Assembly (NCBI RefSeq): GCF_030463565.1
Contig: NC_134645.1
Span: forward strand, 813,501 to 877,500
Length of the DNA: 64,000 nucleotides
Reading direction: 5' to 3'
From: Pelecanus crispus
Lineage: Eukaryota; Chordata; Aves; Pelecaniformes; Pelecanidae
A model generated the notes under the pieces. It made no database searches, was not told the origin of the DNA, and saw nothing but the letters and a program-made list of their open reading frames with translations. The first letter of the stretch is position 1. Each line of letters starts with the position of its first letter. Below are positions 24,183 to 34,345 of this stretch, piece after piece. The position numbers and the translations under genes were made by a program.

Positions 24183-27100
24183 TTTCCTGATGTTGGATTT
24201 CTGCGTGCAACCAGAAGCGAACGTGAAGGGTCTTGTGTGCGTGTGAAGTAGGAGGGGTGCGGGGGGACCTGTGGGACCGGGACCAGGCAGGGGTCTGACG
24301 CCTGGGATAAGGCCCGAAACCTTAAACACAGCTGAGAAGAACATTTGCTTAGATGTGTCTGTTTGGGGGAAATGCTTGAGAGTGAACTCAAAGCTACGCA
24401 GAAGAGCGTGGGGTGTGTGCCTGCCTGGGGGTGCTCTCCCGAACCAGACCCGCAGCGACCTCACATTGATTTTGGTTCTTGGAGCTGGTGCAGAATGGTC
24501 GAGCCGTGTCAGTGAGCAGCAGCGTGTCCCCACGTATCTTATCCCACCGTGTGTCCCTGCAGCATCTTATCCCGCCTCTACAGGGTGTGAGTACTGGTTT
24601 AAAAAACAAAATAAACAAACAACAACAAAACAGCCACAAAAAAAAAAATCCCACAGCCCCTGAAGCTGTTCGGTAGCTTGTTTATTTTGCATCTGCACCT
24701 TCCAGCTGCGTTTTCTTTAAAAGTACTTCCCATCTGCATTAGCTCTGGTACAAGAGTTGCGATGCAGCGTGTTTGACCGGCAGAGCAAAGTTGGTCTCTG
24801 CTCGATTACCTTAACGGGGAAGGTGCGTGGGGCCTGCCGGCGTGCCGGTGCCTCTCAGCGGCGTTTCTGGAGGAGCTGGGGACAGCTGTGCTCCTGGAGC
24901 CTGAGCATCACAGCCGCCCTCCGGCTCCGGCAGCCCGGGGTGCATCGCCCCTGCGATGCTGGAGGGAGCTCCTTGCAGGGGGGGCGCATCCGTGCAGCCA
25001 CGGATCTGGCTGATGTGGCAGTGCCGGGATTTCCGTGCGTTTTGCGGCCTGGCTGGAATAAGACAAAATTTATGCACGTATAGCGCTGTCTGCTCAAAGC
25101 TCTGCAAACATTAATTAAGTTGCCTAACACCGCTTGGCAAGTGTTAGTGTTGAAATCCTCTTGCTGTGGTTAAATTGAGGGACCAAAGGGGCTTAAGAGC
25201 TTCAGGGGTGAACCGACGGCAGCGAAGATGCAGGGTCTCCAGCGTCCTGGCTCTCAAGAACCAGCGCTGCATCTTCCTGATTTTAAAAACCACTGTGCCA
25301 GGCCCGAGGCTGCCTTAAAACCCTGCCCCGTGCCGTCAGAAGCGTATGAGGAGCTGGGGGATGCCCCTCGCCGCGGTGGCAGAAAGCAGCTAAGGGTCCG
25401 GTTCCCTCCCTGCAGCACGGAGCGTTCGGGTTTGGGGGCTGTAGAAGGGGATTTGAATTTCTTAAAGCAGCCCATTTAGCTTCCAAAATGAAAACTGGGT
25501 TTGCATGTGTTTTTTTAATTAGAGCTGGGGCAAAACAGTCTCAGGTCAGAACAGCCTCAGGCTCTGGAGACAGCACAGTGCGTTGATCTGAATCTGAATT
25601 TTGGAAAGGAGGAAAAAAGCGTCCATGTACTAGCAAATCCCTGAGTCTGAGCAGCCCTGAAGCTGCCGGTGTTGAATATTCGAGGGGCTGATTCGCCGTG
25701 GTGAGCTTTGGGGCGCCCGCTGGTGCGATGCTGCTGAATCCGGGGCCGCAGTCGGGTGCCACCGTGCCCCAGCGTGGGTTGTCAACAGCAGGAACTGGGT
25801 CTGCGACCGCTGAATCTCAGAGCGGGGTCTCCACCCCGGCGCTGGGCTCTCCCTCCCCCGGCTGAGGCACCAGGTAATTCGCTATTTGGCCTGTCCCGCA
25901 CCGGCGAGTGTCGCCTTGAGGCCAGCTTTATTCACGCTGGGATAAGCCTGCAGTGGTTTATCAAGCCCCAGGCATCCGTCCAAATTTGGCACTTGATCCT
26001 TTCATTTCTGTTTATGTCACTATTTCTCGATTCCTATTCATCGTGTAAACTTTCTCTTGGAAAGGGAGAGAACAATCAGCTCCTCGTTATGACAGCAAAC
26101 ATGAAAGTTGCATGACTACGGAGAGGAGCGTTAACCTTTCCTTTGGCCTGAAGAACTTCATAATCTTTTTAAAATCAACTTTTTATTAATTTTGGAGTGA
26201 CGCTTAACGCCTAAAGGAAGTGAGAAGCAGCGGCATCACCGGGGGAACTCTTGGCAACGTCTCAGGTGTGTAATTTAAAGCCACGCCTAAACGGAGCGTG
26301 CCCGTGGGTGCTGCGGGGATGGTGGCACTGCCCCGCTGCCCGTTTCTTTCCCCTGTTGCGCTTGCACGCTGATGCCTTCAGCAGGGTCTGAGCCGGCGAG
26401 TGTGCAGCCCCCCACGTCCCACCTTCAGCAGCTTTTTGCCCTTCCGAGACGCAGCAGTGCCTCCTGCAGTGCTTACGCTGGTTTGGGCCTCTCCGCGCTA
26501 CCCCGAGCGCTGTCAAAATCTTGTGAGAACCAGCAGCGCGCAGCGAGCCCGAGCCGCAGCGTGTGACGGCGAGGGGAGGTATCTGAGGCCGCCGGCTCTG
26601 CCGTGCTCCTGCTGGGGCGAATTCCCATCCTTCGGCGTGCCCTCTCCTCGCGTTCCCGTGCCCGCAGGCCAGCTGCAGCTTCTTCAGACACGCCGCTGAC
26701 GGCGAGTGACTTGAAAACCAGCCCGCTGCTCAGAGCTCTCCTTGCAGCACGTCGCTGCCGGGAGCCCGCCCTGCGCAGGCAGCACCCGCTGGGTGCTCGG
26801 GGCAGGCAGCGCGGACGTCTTTTCGGGACCGGGTGCTGCGGCTCTGATGGTTGGACAGGGCTTCCCTCGGGGCCGGGGGAGCGGAGCGGAGCAGCTGGAC
26901 AACATCAGGAGGTGCCACAGCGCAACCCCTTGGTGGCCCGGCCGGGAGGCTCGTTAGCAGAAGAATGAGGTGGCCACTGGATCTGTTAACAGCACCCAGT
27001 GTGCAAATTTAATTTTCCTTCCCATTGCACTCCAGCAGAGTAATTGGACGTGCAGTCCAGGGCAGGGACAAAGCACAAGGTCAGTTATTTGTCTGGCAAA

Positions 27101-28290
27101 TGCAATTATACGTACTCTGAGGAGAGGTTTGGAAACCGCATTCCCTGGCTGTGTCTTGCCCTGCGTAAAAAATCACTCGTGCTCCTGGAGCACGAGCTGG
27201 AAACGTGCTCCCTGCGATCCACCCCAGGGGACGATCCCCTTCGTCAGTGCACGGCCAAAAAGCAAACGCGCGAGGCGTGTGGAACACGACTCTTCCTCAA
27301 GCAGATTCACCTCGGACGAAGGCTCGGGGGTTTCGCGTGGTAATCGCCCAGCTGTAATTGCCGCGATGCCCTCGCAGCGCCGTCCGGGGAGCGCCGCGCT
27401 CGCCGCGGCCCCATTGCGCAGCTGCGTATTTAGACCTCTGCGCTGAAGAACGTTTGCAGCATCTAAAGATCAATGCTAGGGACTCTCATTACAGTGCAAG
27501 GACGCCGAGCCTAGCACTTCTTATCAAGCCTACTCCAAACTTCGGTGTAGTTTTCAATTGCTTCGAGCGCTTTTGCCATGCGTGTTGCATTAACCAGAAC
27601 AAGGAACAGTTCTGTACATTCAATTTAGCTCCGTCGATGCAGGCGCTGGAATAGCAATTTGAAATACAGTGCGGCCGCTGCGCTGGGAAGTCAATTTGTT
27701 GAAAAGACCGGCGGTGGGGTGGGCAGGATCCTGCCGGGCGGCCGGCACCTGCTCCTCGGCCGGCTCTGCTCCCGCTGCAAATGAAGGCGGCAGATTGCAA
27801 TACACTGGAACAAATTAGCCCTTCCATTCATCTTCATTAGCCACGCAGTTTCACTGGATCCGAGCTCACTACAAGTGGGTTCCCAATATCTATGTAAATC
27901 CTTCTCTTTCTACACATATTCACTCACGTTTATTAACATGTAGCAGAAGCCATGCTAAAAGTACAAGCCATGCAGAAGAGGAAATTAGCAAGGGCCGTCC
28001 GTGTCTGCGCAAGGTTATCGTCCCGATTACGCTGCGGAGAGCGGAGCGTTTGGGTATTATCCCTGTAATTATTGTTGTTGGTTGTGCATTAAATGTGTGC
28101 ATTTGAAAATAAATCAGGCGAGCCTAGCGCTATCACGGCGGTTTGATTCATCACCGTGGGTTGTATCGGGAGATGTGGTGGTTGGCCAACACGGAGCTGG
28201 ACCTCCACATCCGTGCTGGGATGAATGAAGGAGCCACCTCGGCTTCCTAAGACTGGATTTCCCCTCGGAACCGATGGGTGAAAATCAGGA
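24183..28290. other. Unique flank, mixed composition
   Basis: A-rich simple sequence lies at about 24600-24652. CpG-rich patches occur at 24830-25000, 26380-26960 and 27340-27430, with AT-richer unique DNA at 25960-26200, 26980-27130, 27480-27660 and 27800-28110. No gene was recognised. Open frames up to about 160 codons in the CpG-rich parts show no domains. Confidence 0.5.
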
Positions 28291-29050
28291 TGCCCTCCTT
28301 GGGCTGAAATTTGGATTGAGCGTGGCTAAATCCTTCAGCCATCCCTCCTTGGGCTGAAATTTGGATTGAGCGCGGCTAAATCCTTCAGCCATCCCTCCTT
28401 GGGCTGAAATTTGGATTGAGCGGGGCTAAATCCTTCAGCCATCCCTCCTTGGGCTGAAATTTGGATTGAGCGGGGCTAAATCCTTCAGCCATCCCTCCTT
28501 GGGCTGAAATTTGGATTGAGCGGGGCTAAATCCTTCAGCCATCCCTCCTTGGGCTGAAATTTGGATTGAGCGGCGCTAAGTCCTTCAGCCATCCTTCCTT
28601 GGGCTGAAATTTGGATTGAGCGCGGCTAAATCCTTCAGCCATCCCTCCTTGGGCTGAAATTTGGATTGAGCGGGGCTAAATCCTTCAGCCATCCCTCCTT
28701 GGGCTGAAATTTGGATTGAGCGGCGCTAAGTCCTTCAGCCATCCTTCCTTGGGCTGAAATTTGGATTGAGCGCGGCTAAATCCTTCAGCCATCCCTCCTT
28801 GGGCTGAAATTTGGATTGAGCGGGGCTAAATCCTTCAGCCATCCTTCCTTGGGCTGAAATTTGGATTGAGCGGCGCTAAGTCCTTCAGCCATCCTTCCTT
28901 GGGCTGAAATTTGGATTGAGCGCGGCTAAATCCTTCAGCCATCCCTCCTTGGGCTGAAATTTGGATTGAGCGGGGCTAAATCCTTCAGCCATCCTTCCTT
29001 GGGCTGAAATTTGGATTGAGCGGCGCTAAGTCCTTCAGCCATCCCTCCTT
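28291..29050. repeat. 50-bp minisatellite with a 150-bp higher-order period
   Basis: About 15 tandem copies of a 50-base unit built from tccttcagcc, atccctcctt, gggctgaaat, ttggattgag and cgNNgctaaR. Three monomer types are distinguished by the last ten bases: cgcggctaaa, cggggctaaa and cggcgctaag. From about 28581 they repeat in fixed order, so the array becomes a 150-base higher-order repeat. The copies at 28731-28880 and 28881-29030 are identical as read. A minus-strand open frame through the right part is a by-product. Confidence 0.97.
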
Positions 29051-31590
29051 TGAGACCCCGGGCAGGGGGACCGCCAGGACTCCCAGGAAAACCTCTCCCC
29101 TTTGCAGTTCGTTGTGTAGGAAAGGAAGGAGCCCGGGGGCTGTAAATCCCGCAGCCAGGGCGGGGGCCCACGCCAAAAGCCGGCGGGCGCGTTTCACCTC
29201 CCGTAGGTGCGGCACCCGCGCTCACTGCGAACCCGCACCGGGGATGCGGGCCGGGCGCCCGGCGTGCCGGGGGCGGCTTCTATTAATTACTGGTAATGAC
29301 TTACTTTATGTATTGTTATTGATGGTTTTCTGTTGCAAGTAGCTGATTGTATCGAAGAGATAAGGAGGGAAAATGTCTGCCCGGGCAGCGCAATCACGGC
29401 AGCAAGGCTACAAAGCCCCGACCGCGCGTCGCAGACCTTGCCAAGTGTTTCAGAACTGAATAGTCATTGGGTTGGCAGATAATTCAGAAACTATTTGTAT
29501 GAGCTGTTTATCAAATTATTAACTGCACAGATGTTGTTTGGTTGAAGAGCAGCTGAACCTTCTCTCTGCCAGCCGTGGAGACAAAGGTCTGCAGGAATAA
29601 TTGGAGATGTGCATGGAATATTAAATTAATTTACTGCTCTTAATTCTTATGCAAATCCTGACCTCTGATAGAGCCTATCAATTACCCTGCATACAGGGAA
29701 AAGAAAGGAGAACAGTTTCTTTCTTTTCTCCCCCCCCCTTCTTTTTTTCCTGTTGTTCTTCAGTTTGGTTTTTTCCTTTCGTTTTTGGTTTGGTTTTTTG
29801 GTTTGGGTTTTTTTTTTTTTTTTCCCTTTTTGAAAAGGAACTTGGAAATATTTGGGGGAGGGAAAGAAAAAAAAAAAAAAGCCATTTGTGGGAGAAGCAA
29901 AGGACCGGGATTATTTAATTGAATCTCTTGGTTGCGGCGATGATGTCCCCTGGGAGCATGGACGCAGTTTTTAAAATCACAGGGGAGGCCTGGGAACGGA
30001 GGGCAGGGAACGGAGGGCAGGGCCAGGCCGAAATAGCTCCACAGGCCGGGGTCGGAGGGGCCGGCGGGGCTCCGGCCGCCTTCGGCGGGAGCGGGAGACG
30101 CCTGGAAGCCCCCGCGCATCTCGGGTGGATTTTGGTGGGGTTGGGGGCGGGCAGGGGCCCCCCGCTCCGCCGCTGCCCGGGGTTGGGGGGTGCCTGGGGA
30201 GGGCTCCACGCCGCTGGGAGCGTGGCCGATGCCGCCAGTAATTAACAGTGAGGAAGAAAGGCAATTTGTTGTCAAGCCTATTGTGAGATCCCAGGTAAAA
30301 TGAAGCACGATTTAATTGGTCCTCGTTAAAAAGAGCTATTTTTCTAATATGGAGAAAAGGCCTCATCTTGGGCACTTTTTTTAATTGGGGTTGTGTATGC
30401 ACTGTTTAGTCAATGTTTAAAAAAGACTCCGGGCCTTATTCTTTCATCATATTTTCTAATAAGGATAAATAAATAGGATGAATAATGCGATCGGTCTATC
30501 CCTCGACCTCTGGAAGACCTCAGCAGCGAAATGATGTTTCAAGCTCCTTTCGTCACATCCAATATGCGCTGCCTTTCAGCTCTCCGCAGCCCAAACAAAA
30601 GCCATACAACAATATCAATTAATCATGCAGCAGGCAAACAAGGAGATTTATTCCACTACAAATAGCCTCACAGAGAGATGCTGAATGGGCTTGATTAGCA
30701 TGAGAAAAGAGGAGCAAAACTCCACAGTTCAACAGCTAAAGAGCAATTTGATGGGGCTGGGATTGGGAAATTACTTGATTAGTGTCTGTCGGAGGAGAAC
30801 GCGATTAGGACGCGAGTCCCAGCCCGGGCTCGGGCCGGCCTGGCCGGGGGGGTGGCAAAAAGCGGGGGAAGAAAAGGATTTTTTTTAATTATTCTCCCTT
30901 TTTTTTTTGGTTGTGGTTTTTTTTTTTTTTTTCCCCGTAAATCCCGGGAAGCGCCGGGAGACTCCGCTCCCCCCTCCCGCGCAGCCCATTCGGGTAATTT
31001 CATTTATCCCGCAAATCTAATTAGTAATCCGCGGATGACATTAATACCGATATAATGAAGCCTGTGATGACCAGATTAGCGGGCGCGCACCGATAGCCGC
31101 AAAGGCACATCGCACCTTGGCAGCCGCCGGACCCGGGCGGCAACGGGGGAAAATCTGGCTTTAAAAGGAAAGGGAAAAAAAAAAAAAAAGCCACGGGGGG
31201 AGGTGGGGGAGAGAAAAAGAGGAGCAAAACCCGCGCAGGTCGGGCTTGGCGGATCCAGCGCCTGGGAAGGGAGCACCGGGCCCCGGCACGGTGGGCTGCA
31301 GAGGGGAAGAAGGAGGGGGGGAAGGAAAAAAAAAAAAAAAAATATGGGGGGGGGAGAGGGGAAAAAAAAAAAAAGCCAGAGCCAAAAGAGTCGCTCTGCA
31401 ATTTATTCCAATGGGTGGCTTTTAAGAAGCTGGCAATTTGAGACGGCTGGGTGTTATTTAGTGCAATATGAAATCAAATGATCCTATTTCTCAAATAACA
31501 GTGTCTGGGAGGAGAAGTGAATGCTCTGGAAAGGTAATTGGCTGCTGGTGATATTGCCATTATAGCCCAATCCTGGCCTAAACGCCGCCA
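29051..31590. other. Unique flank with a polypyrimidine/polypurine tract and AT-rich blocks
   Basis: A CpG-rich patch (29060-29280) is followed by AT-rich unique DNA (29280-29690), then a T-rich tract and an A-rich tract (29700-29880). Next come a GC-rich patch (29990-30220), AT-rich unique DNA (30230-30760) and mixed DNA. A purine-rich stretch at about 31160-31380 contains two A runs and several G runs. No gene was recognised. Confidence 0.5.
29700..29880. repeat. T-rich then A-rich low-complexity tract with imperfect dyad symmetry
   Basis: T-rich sequence with TTTGG repeats and a long T run followed by CCC (about 29740-29830) faces a GGGAAAGA plus A-run segment (about 29858-29880) across about 30 bases. 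The two arms could pair as a loose hairpin. Noncoding. Confidence 0.7.
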
Positions 31591-31597
31591 GCGCCGG

Positions 31598-31812
31598 GCT
31601 GGGAGCGGGGCGGAGGGGGGGGCCCGGGGAGGAGGAGAGGGGGTCCCGGGGCCGGGGGGGGGGTCCCGGGGAGGAGGGGAGGGGTCCCGAGGAGGAGGAG
31701 GGGGGTGTCGGAGGTCCCGGGGAGGAGGAGAGGGGGTCCCGGGGAGGGGGGGGGGGGGTCCTGCGGCCAGGGGGGGGTCCCGGGGCCGGGGGGGGGGGGG
31801 TCCCCAGCACTC
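31598..31812. repeat. G-run array (quadruplex-prone)
   Basis: Repeated blocks of the type gtcccggggaggaggag with many runs of three to twelve G on the + strand. It is a degenerate tandem array with strong G4-forming potential on the + strand. Homopolymer G lengths may be unreliable in assembly. Confidence 0.85.
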
Positions 31813-32072
31813 GCACCCCGCGGGGAGGGCTGGGGGAGACCCGCACGCTTTGTGGTTACGGTGCCGATGGTTTGGGGTCCGGCGGAGCGGCGCGCAGGTG
31901 AGGGGCGCGGGGGCGCGGGGACCCCGGCGGCCGCGCCCCCTCCCCGTCCCGTGCCCCTTCCCCTCCCGACAGCCCGGCCTGGCCGGCGCCCCTGTGCCCC
32001 CCACCCCGCCCCCGGAGCGGCTGTCGGGGTGCCCCCGCACCCAGCCTCCCGGCCGGCCCGCCGCTGCCTCCG

Positions 32073-32122
32073 CTCATCGATCCTCATCGATCCTCATCGA
32101 TCCTCATCGATCCTCATCGATC
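32073..32122. repeat. Five perfect copies of a 10-bp palindromic-core unit
   Basis: The unit ctcatcgatc is repeated exactly five times, so the palindrome ATCGAT recurs every ten bases, close to one helical turn. It lies inside the CpG island. Confidence 0.95.
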
Positions 32123-32453
32123 GCTGACGGACGCTCGGCGATGCCGCGCAGCCCGAGGAGGCGCGGCGTTCGGCAGGGCTCTCCCGGGGTGCCGCCGCGC
32201 CGCCGGTTCGTTCAATACCGATTTTTTTGGGGGGAATGGGAGCGAGCGTCCCTTCCGCTGGCTGTGAGGTGCCCGCGCCGCCGAAATGATAAAATCGCCA
32301 GAATTAAACCACTCGAGGGAAACGATGGGGGGAAAAAAAAGGGAAAGGAAGGCGGCAAGCGGGAGGAGGAGGAAGAGGAGGAAAAGCAAGCGGGACGTAC
32401 CTGAGCGCGGTGCCGGGCAGCAGCTCCCCGAGGCCGGCCGGGCAGCGGTGGCA

Positions 32454-32530
32454 CCCGGGGGCACCCCGAAGGACCCGGGGGCACCCCGAAGGACCCGGGG
32501 CACCCCGAAGGACCGGGGGCACCCCGCGGC
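32454..32530. repeat. 20-bp GC-rich tandem repeat, about four copies
   Basis: Unit close to cccgggggcaccccgaagga, with single-base length changes in the G run in copies 3 and 4. It lies inside the CpG island. Confidence 0.92.
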
Positions 32531-32899
32531 GCGGAGCGGCTCGCCGGTTCTCGGTAACGGCGGTGGCAGCGGCAGGGACCGGGCGCTGCGCGGGGAGCGG
32601 GGCTGCGCTCCCGAAAATCGCCTCGGCGCTTTGCCCCCCCGGCGGGTGAAGGGGATTTTCCTCCGCTTGCTGGCTTGGAGCTGGAGGGGGTGGTGGGTAG
32701 CTTGCTTTTTTTTTTTTCCCCTCCTTTTTTCCTTTTTCTCTTCCCCCCCTCCCCTTTCCCTTCCTTTTCAAGCCCCCCGCCCGGGCTAGCGGCAGGGGCT
32801 GGGGGGGGGCCCCGGCCGCCGGAGCGGCGATCCCCGCTTTCACCCCGGCCCTCGCTAATCGCCGCATAAATCGCGATTAAAAGGGTCGGGCGTGCGGTG

Positions 32900-34320
32900 G
32901 GCAGCGCGGCCCCGGGCGCTTCGGGGTGCAGCAAATAAATGCATTTCTGCAGGGCAAAAAATAAAAAAAAAAAGGAAAAAAAAAAAACCAAAACCTGCGA
33001 GCAGAAGTGTATGAATTGAGCAAGAGTAAAGGCTTGCTCGTTAAAAAGTTTGCTGGGTGGTTGCAATTGTTTGTGCTGCGCCGGGGGGGTACGAAGTTGC
33101 CCCTCGGTCTGTAACGCCCGGGGCGCAGCGCTGCTGCAGGAGGGGTCCGGGAGGGCTGCTGGGGGGGCTGCTGGGGGCGAGGGCCGCCTCCAGACACTCA
33201 GGTCCCCCCGGGTCTGGCCCTCTCCTCAGGGAACGAGGTCACGCTCCGGGCCACCCTCCTGCGCGGGGAGGGGTCCCGGATGGCGTGCGCGGCTGCAAAG
33301 GGTCGAAGCGTTTTTGGACCTGGAGCCTGTAACTCAGCCCAGACCCCTGCTGCTCGCAGCCCCCACCTGCTTACCCAGCTGACGTGAGTATTTCCTCAAA
33401 AGTAGATCTGAAACGCATTTTCGAACGCTATCGAAATGCACCGTCGGAATATTTTTGCGTCTCTTCTCAAGCCTTTTTGCCAGCTTCTGCTTCAGGTTCC
33501 TGCTCGTGTTTGGCGCGATTATTTACAGTTGCATATACTAACTGGAGCGCGGAGGGCAGGGCCCAACGATGCCGAGCCCCGAGCAGACACAGTTTAATTA
33601 ATTTAATAGTCTTACGCTTGTTCTCCTGCTTTGCAAACGAATAAACCGTTTATACGTATGGATCCTTTCATTCATCACCAGAACAATCCTCTGCACAGGA
33701 CAGAGGGGAAAATGCTTAATAAATCACAGAAAAACAGCACGGTGGTTTGGGACAGGAAGTGAAAAACACCGTGTCTGCTCGAAACGGGGTTTCAAAGAAA
33801 TAAGAGAGTTCAGAGAAGCAGCGTATAGCTGCTGTGAAATTTGGCCTGGCTCTGCAGATGGCGCTTGCTGAAAAACGAGCCAGCTTCTCCGGCGCTTCGC
33901 GGGGTCCGGGCGTTCGGCTCCAAACCTCAGGCAGAAGGAAAGATAAAATGGAGACAGCGACCGAACAGCGGCCAGAAATCGGCTCAGGTTTACACATAAT
34001 TCTAGCTCGGGGGAACGCATTTATTTTCCACGCGCGCTGCCGTTTTGCTGATTTGCTCGCTTTCGTTTTAAAGAGTCGGTGATGACTTTGCAAACGTTCG
34101 TGCTGAAATATGAACGTCTTTTATGGGGGTTTCAATATTTTGGTTGACGGTAGCGAGGGGCTCTCGAGCGGCTCGATGTCTGCCTAAGGAGCGGGGTCTC
34201 GCGCCCCGTGCCGCCGGTTTAGGACCCGCCGTCGGATCTCGTTTCCCTTGCCCCAACCAGCACTAAACGGCGAGGCTCGCCCAAGTGCTTCCCTTTGTTT
34301 CAAACCCTTGTAGCTTGGAG
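32900..34320. other. Unique flank after the CpG island
   Basis: A-rich bases (32956-32990) are followed by a GC-rich patch (33075-33375) and then balanced unique sequence. No gene was recognised. Confidence 0.5.
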
Positions 34321-34345
34321 CACTTGTTGAACCTGACGACAAGTG
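34321..34345. other. Inverted CACTTGT/ACAAGTG pair
   Basis: CACTTGT (34321-34327) and ACAAGTG (34339-34345) are perfect 7-base inverted copies separated by 11 bases. CACTTG/CAAGTG is the core bound by NKX2-class homeodomains. Occupancy is inferred only. Confidence 0.35.

Larger units (their letters stand above)
31590..32900. promoter_or_regulatory. Orphan CpG island
   Basis: About 1.3 kb of very high GC and CpG density has no recognisable coding exon. It holds a perfect donor-like CAG|GTGAGG at 31897/31898 on the + strand and a CAG|GTACGT-type site on the minus strand at 32401/32400, so it could be the promoter and first exon of a noncoding RNA. The 288-codon open frame at 31538-32404 is Gly/Arg-rich low complexity and is not supported as a gene. 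Confidence 0.55.

Noticed and set aside
28291..29050. CRISPR-like array
   Set aside because: Units are contiguous with no variable spacers and the window is vertebrate DNA.
31538..32404. 288-codon Gly/Arg-rich open frame in the orphan CpG island
   Set aside because: Low-complexity translation of G-run repeats, with open frames also on the other strand; no domain.
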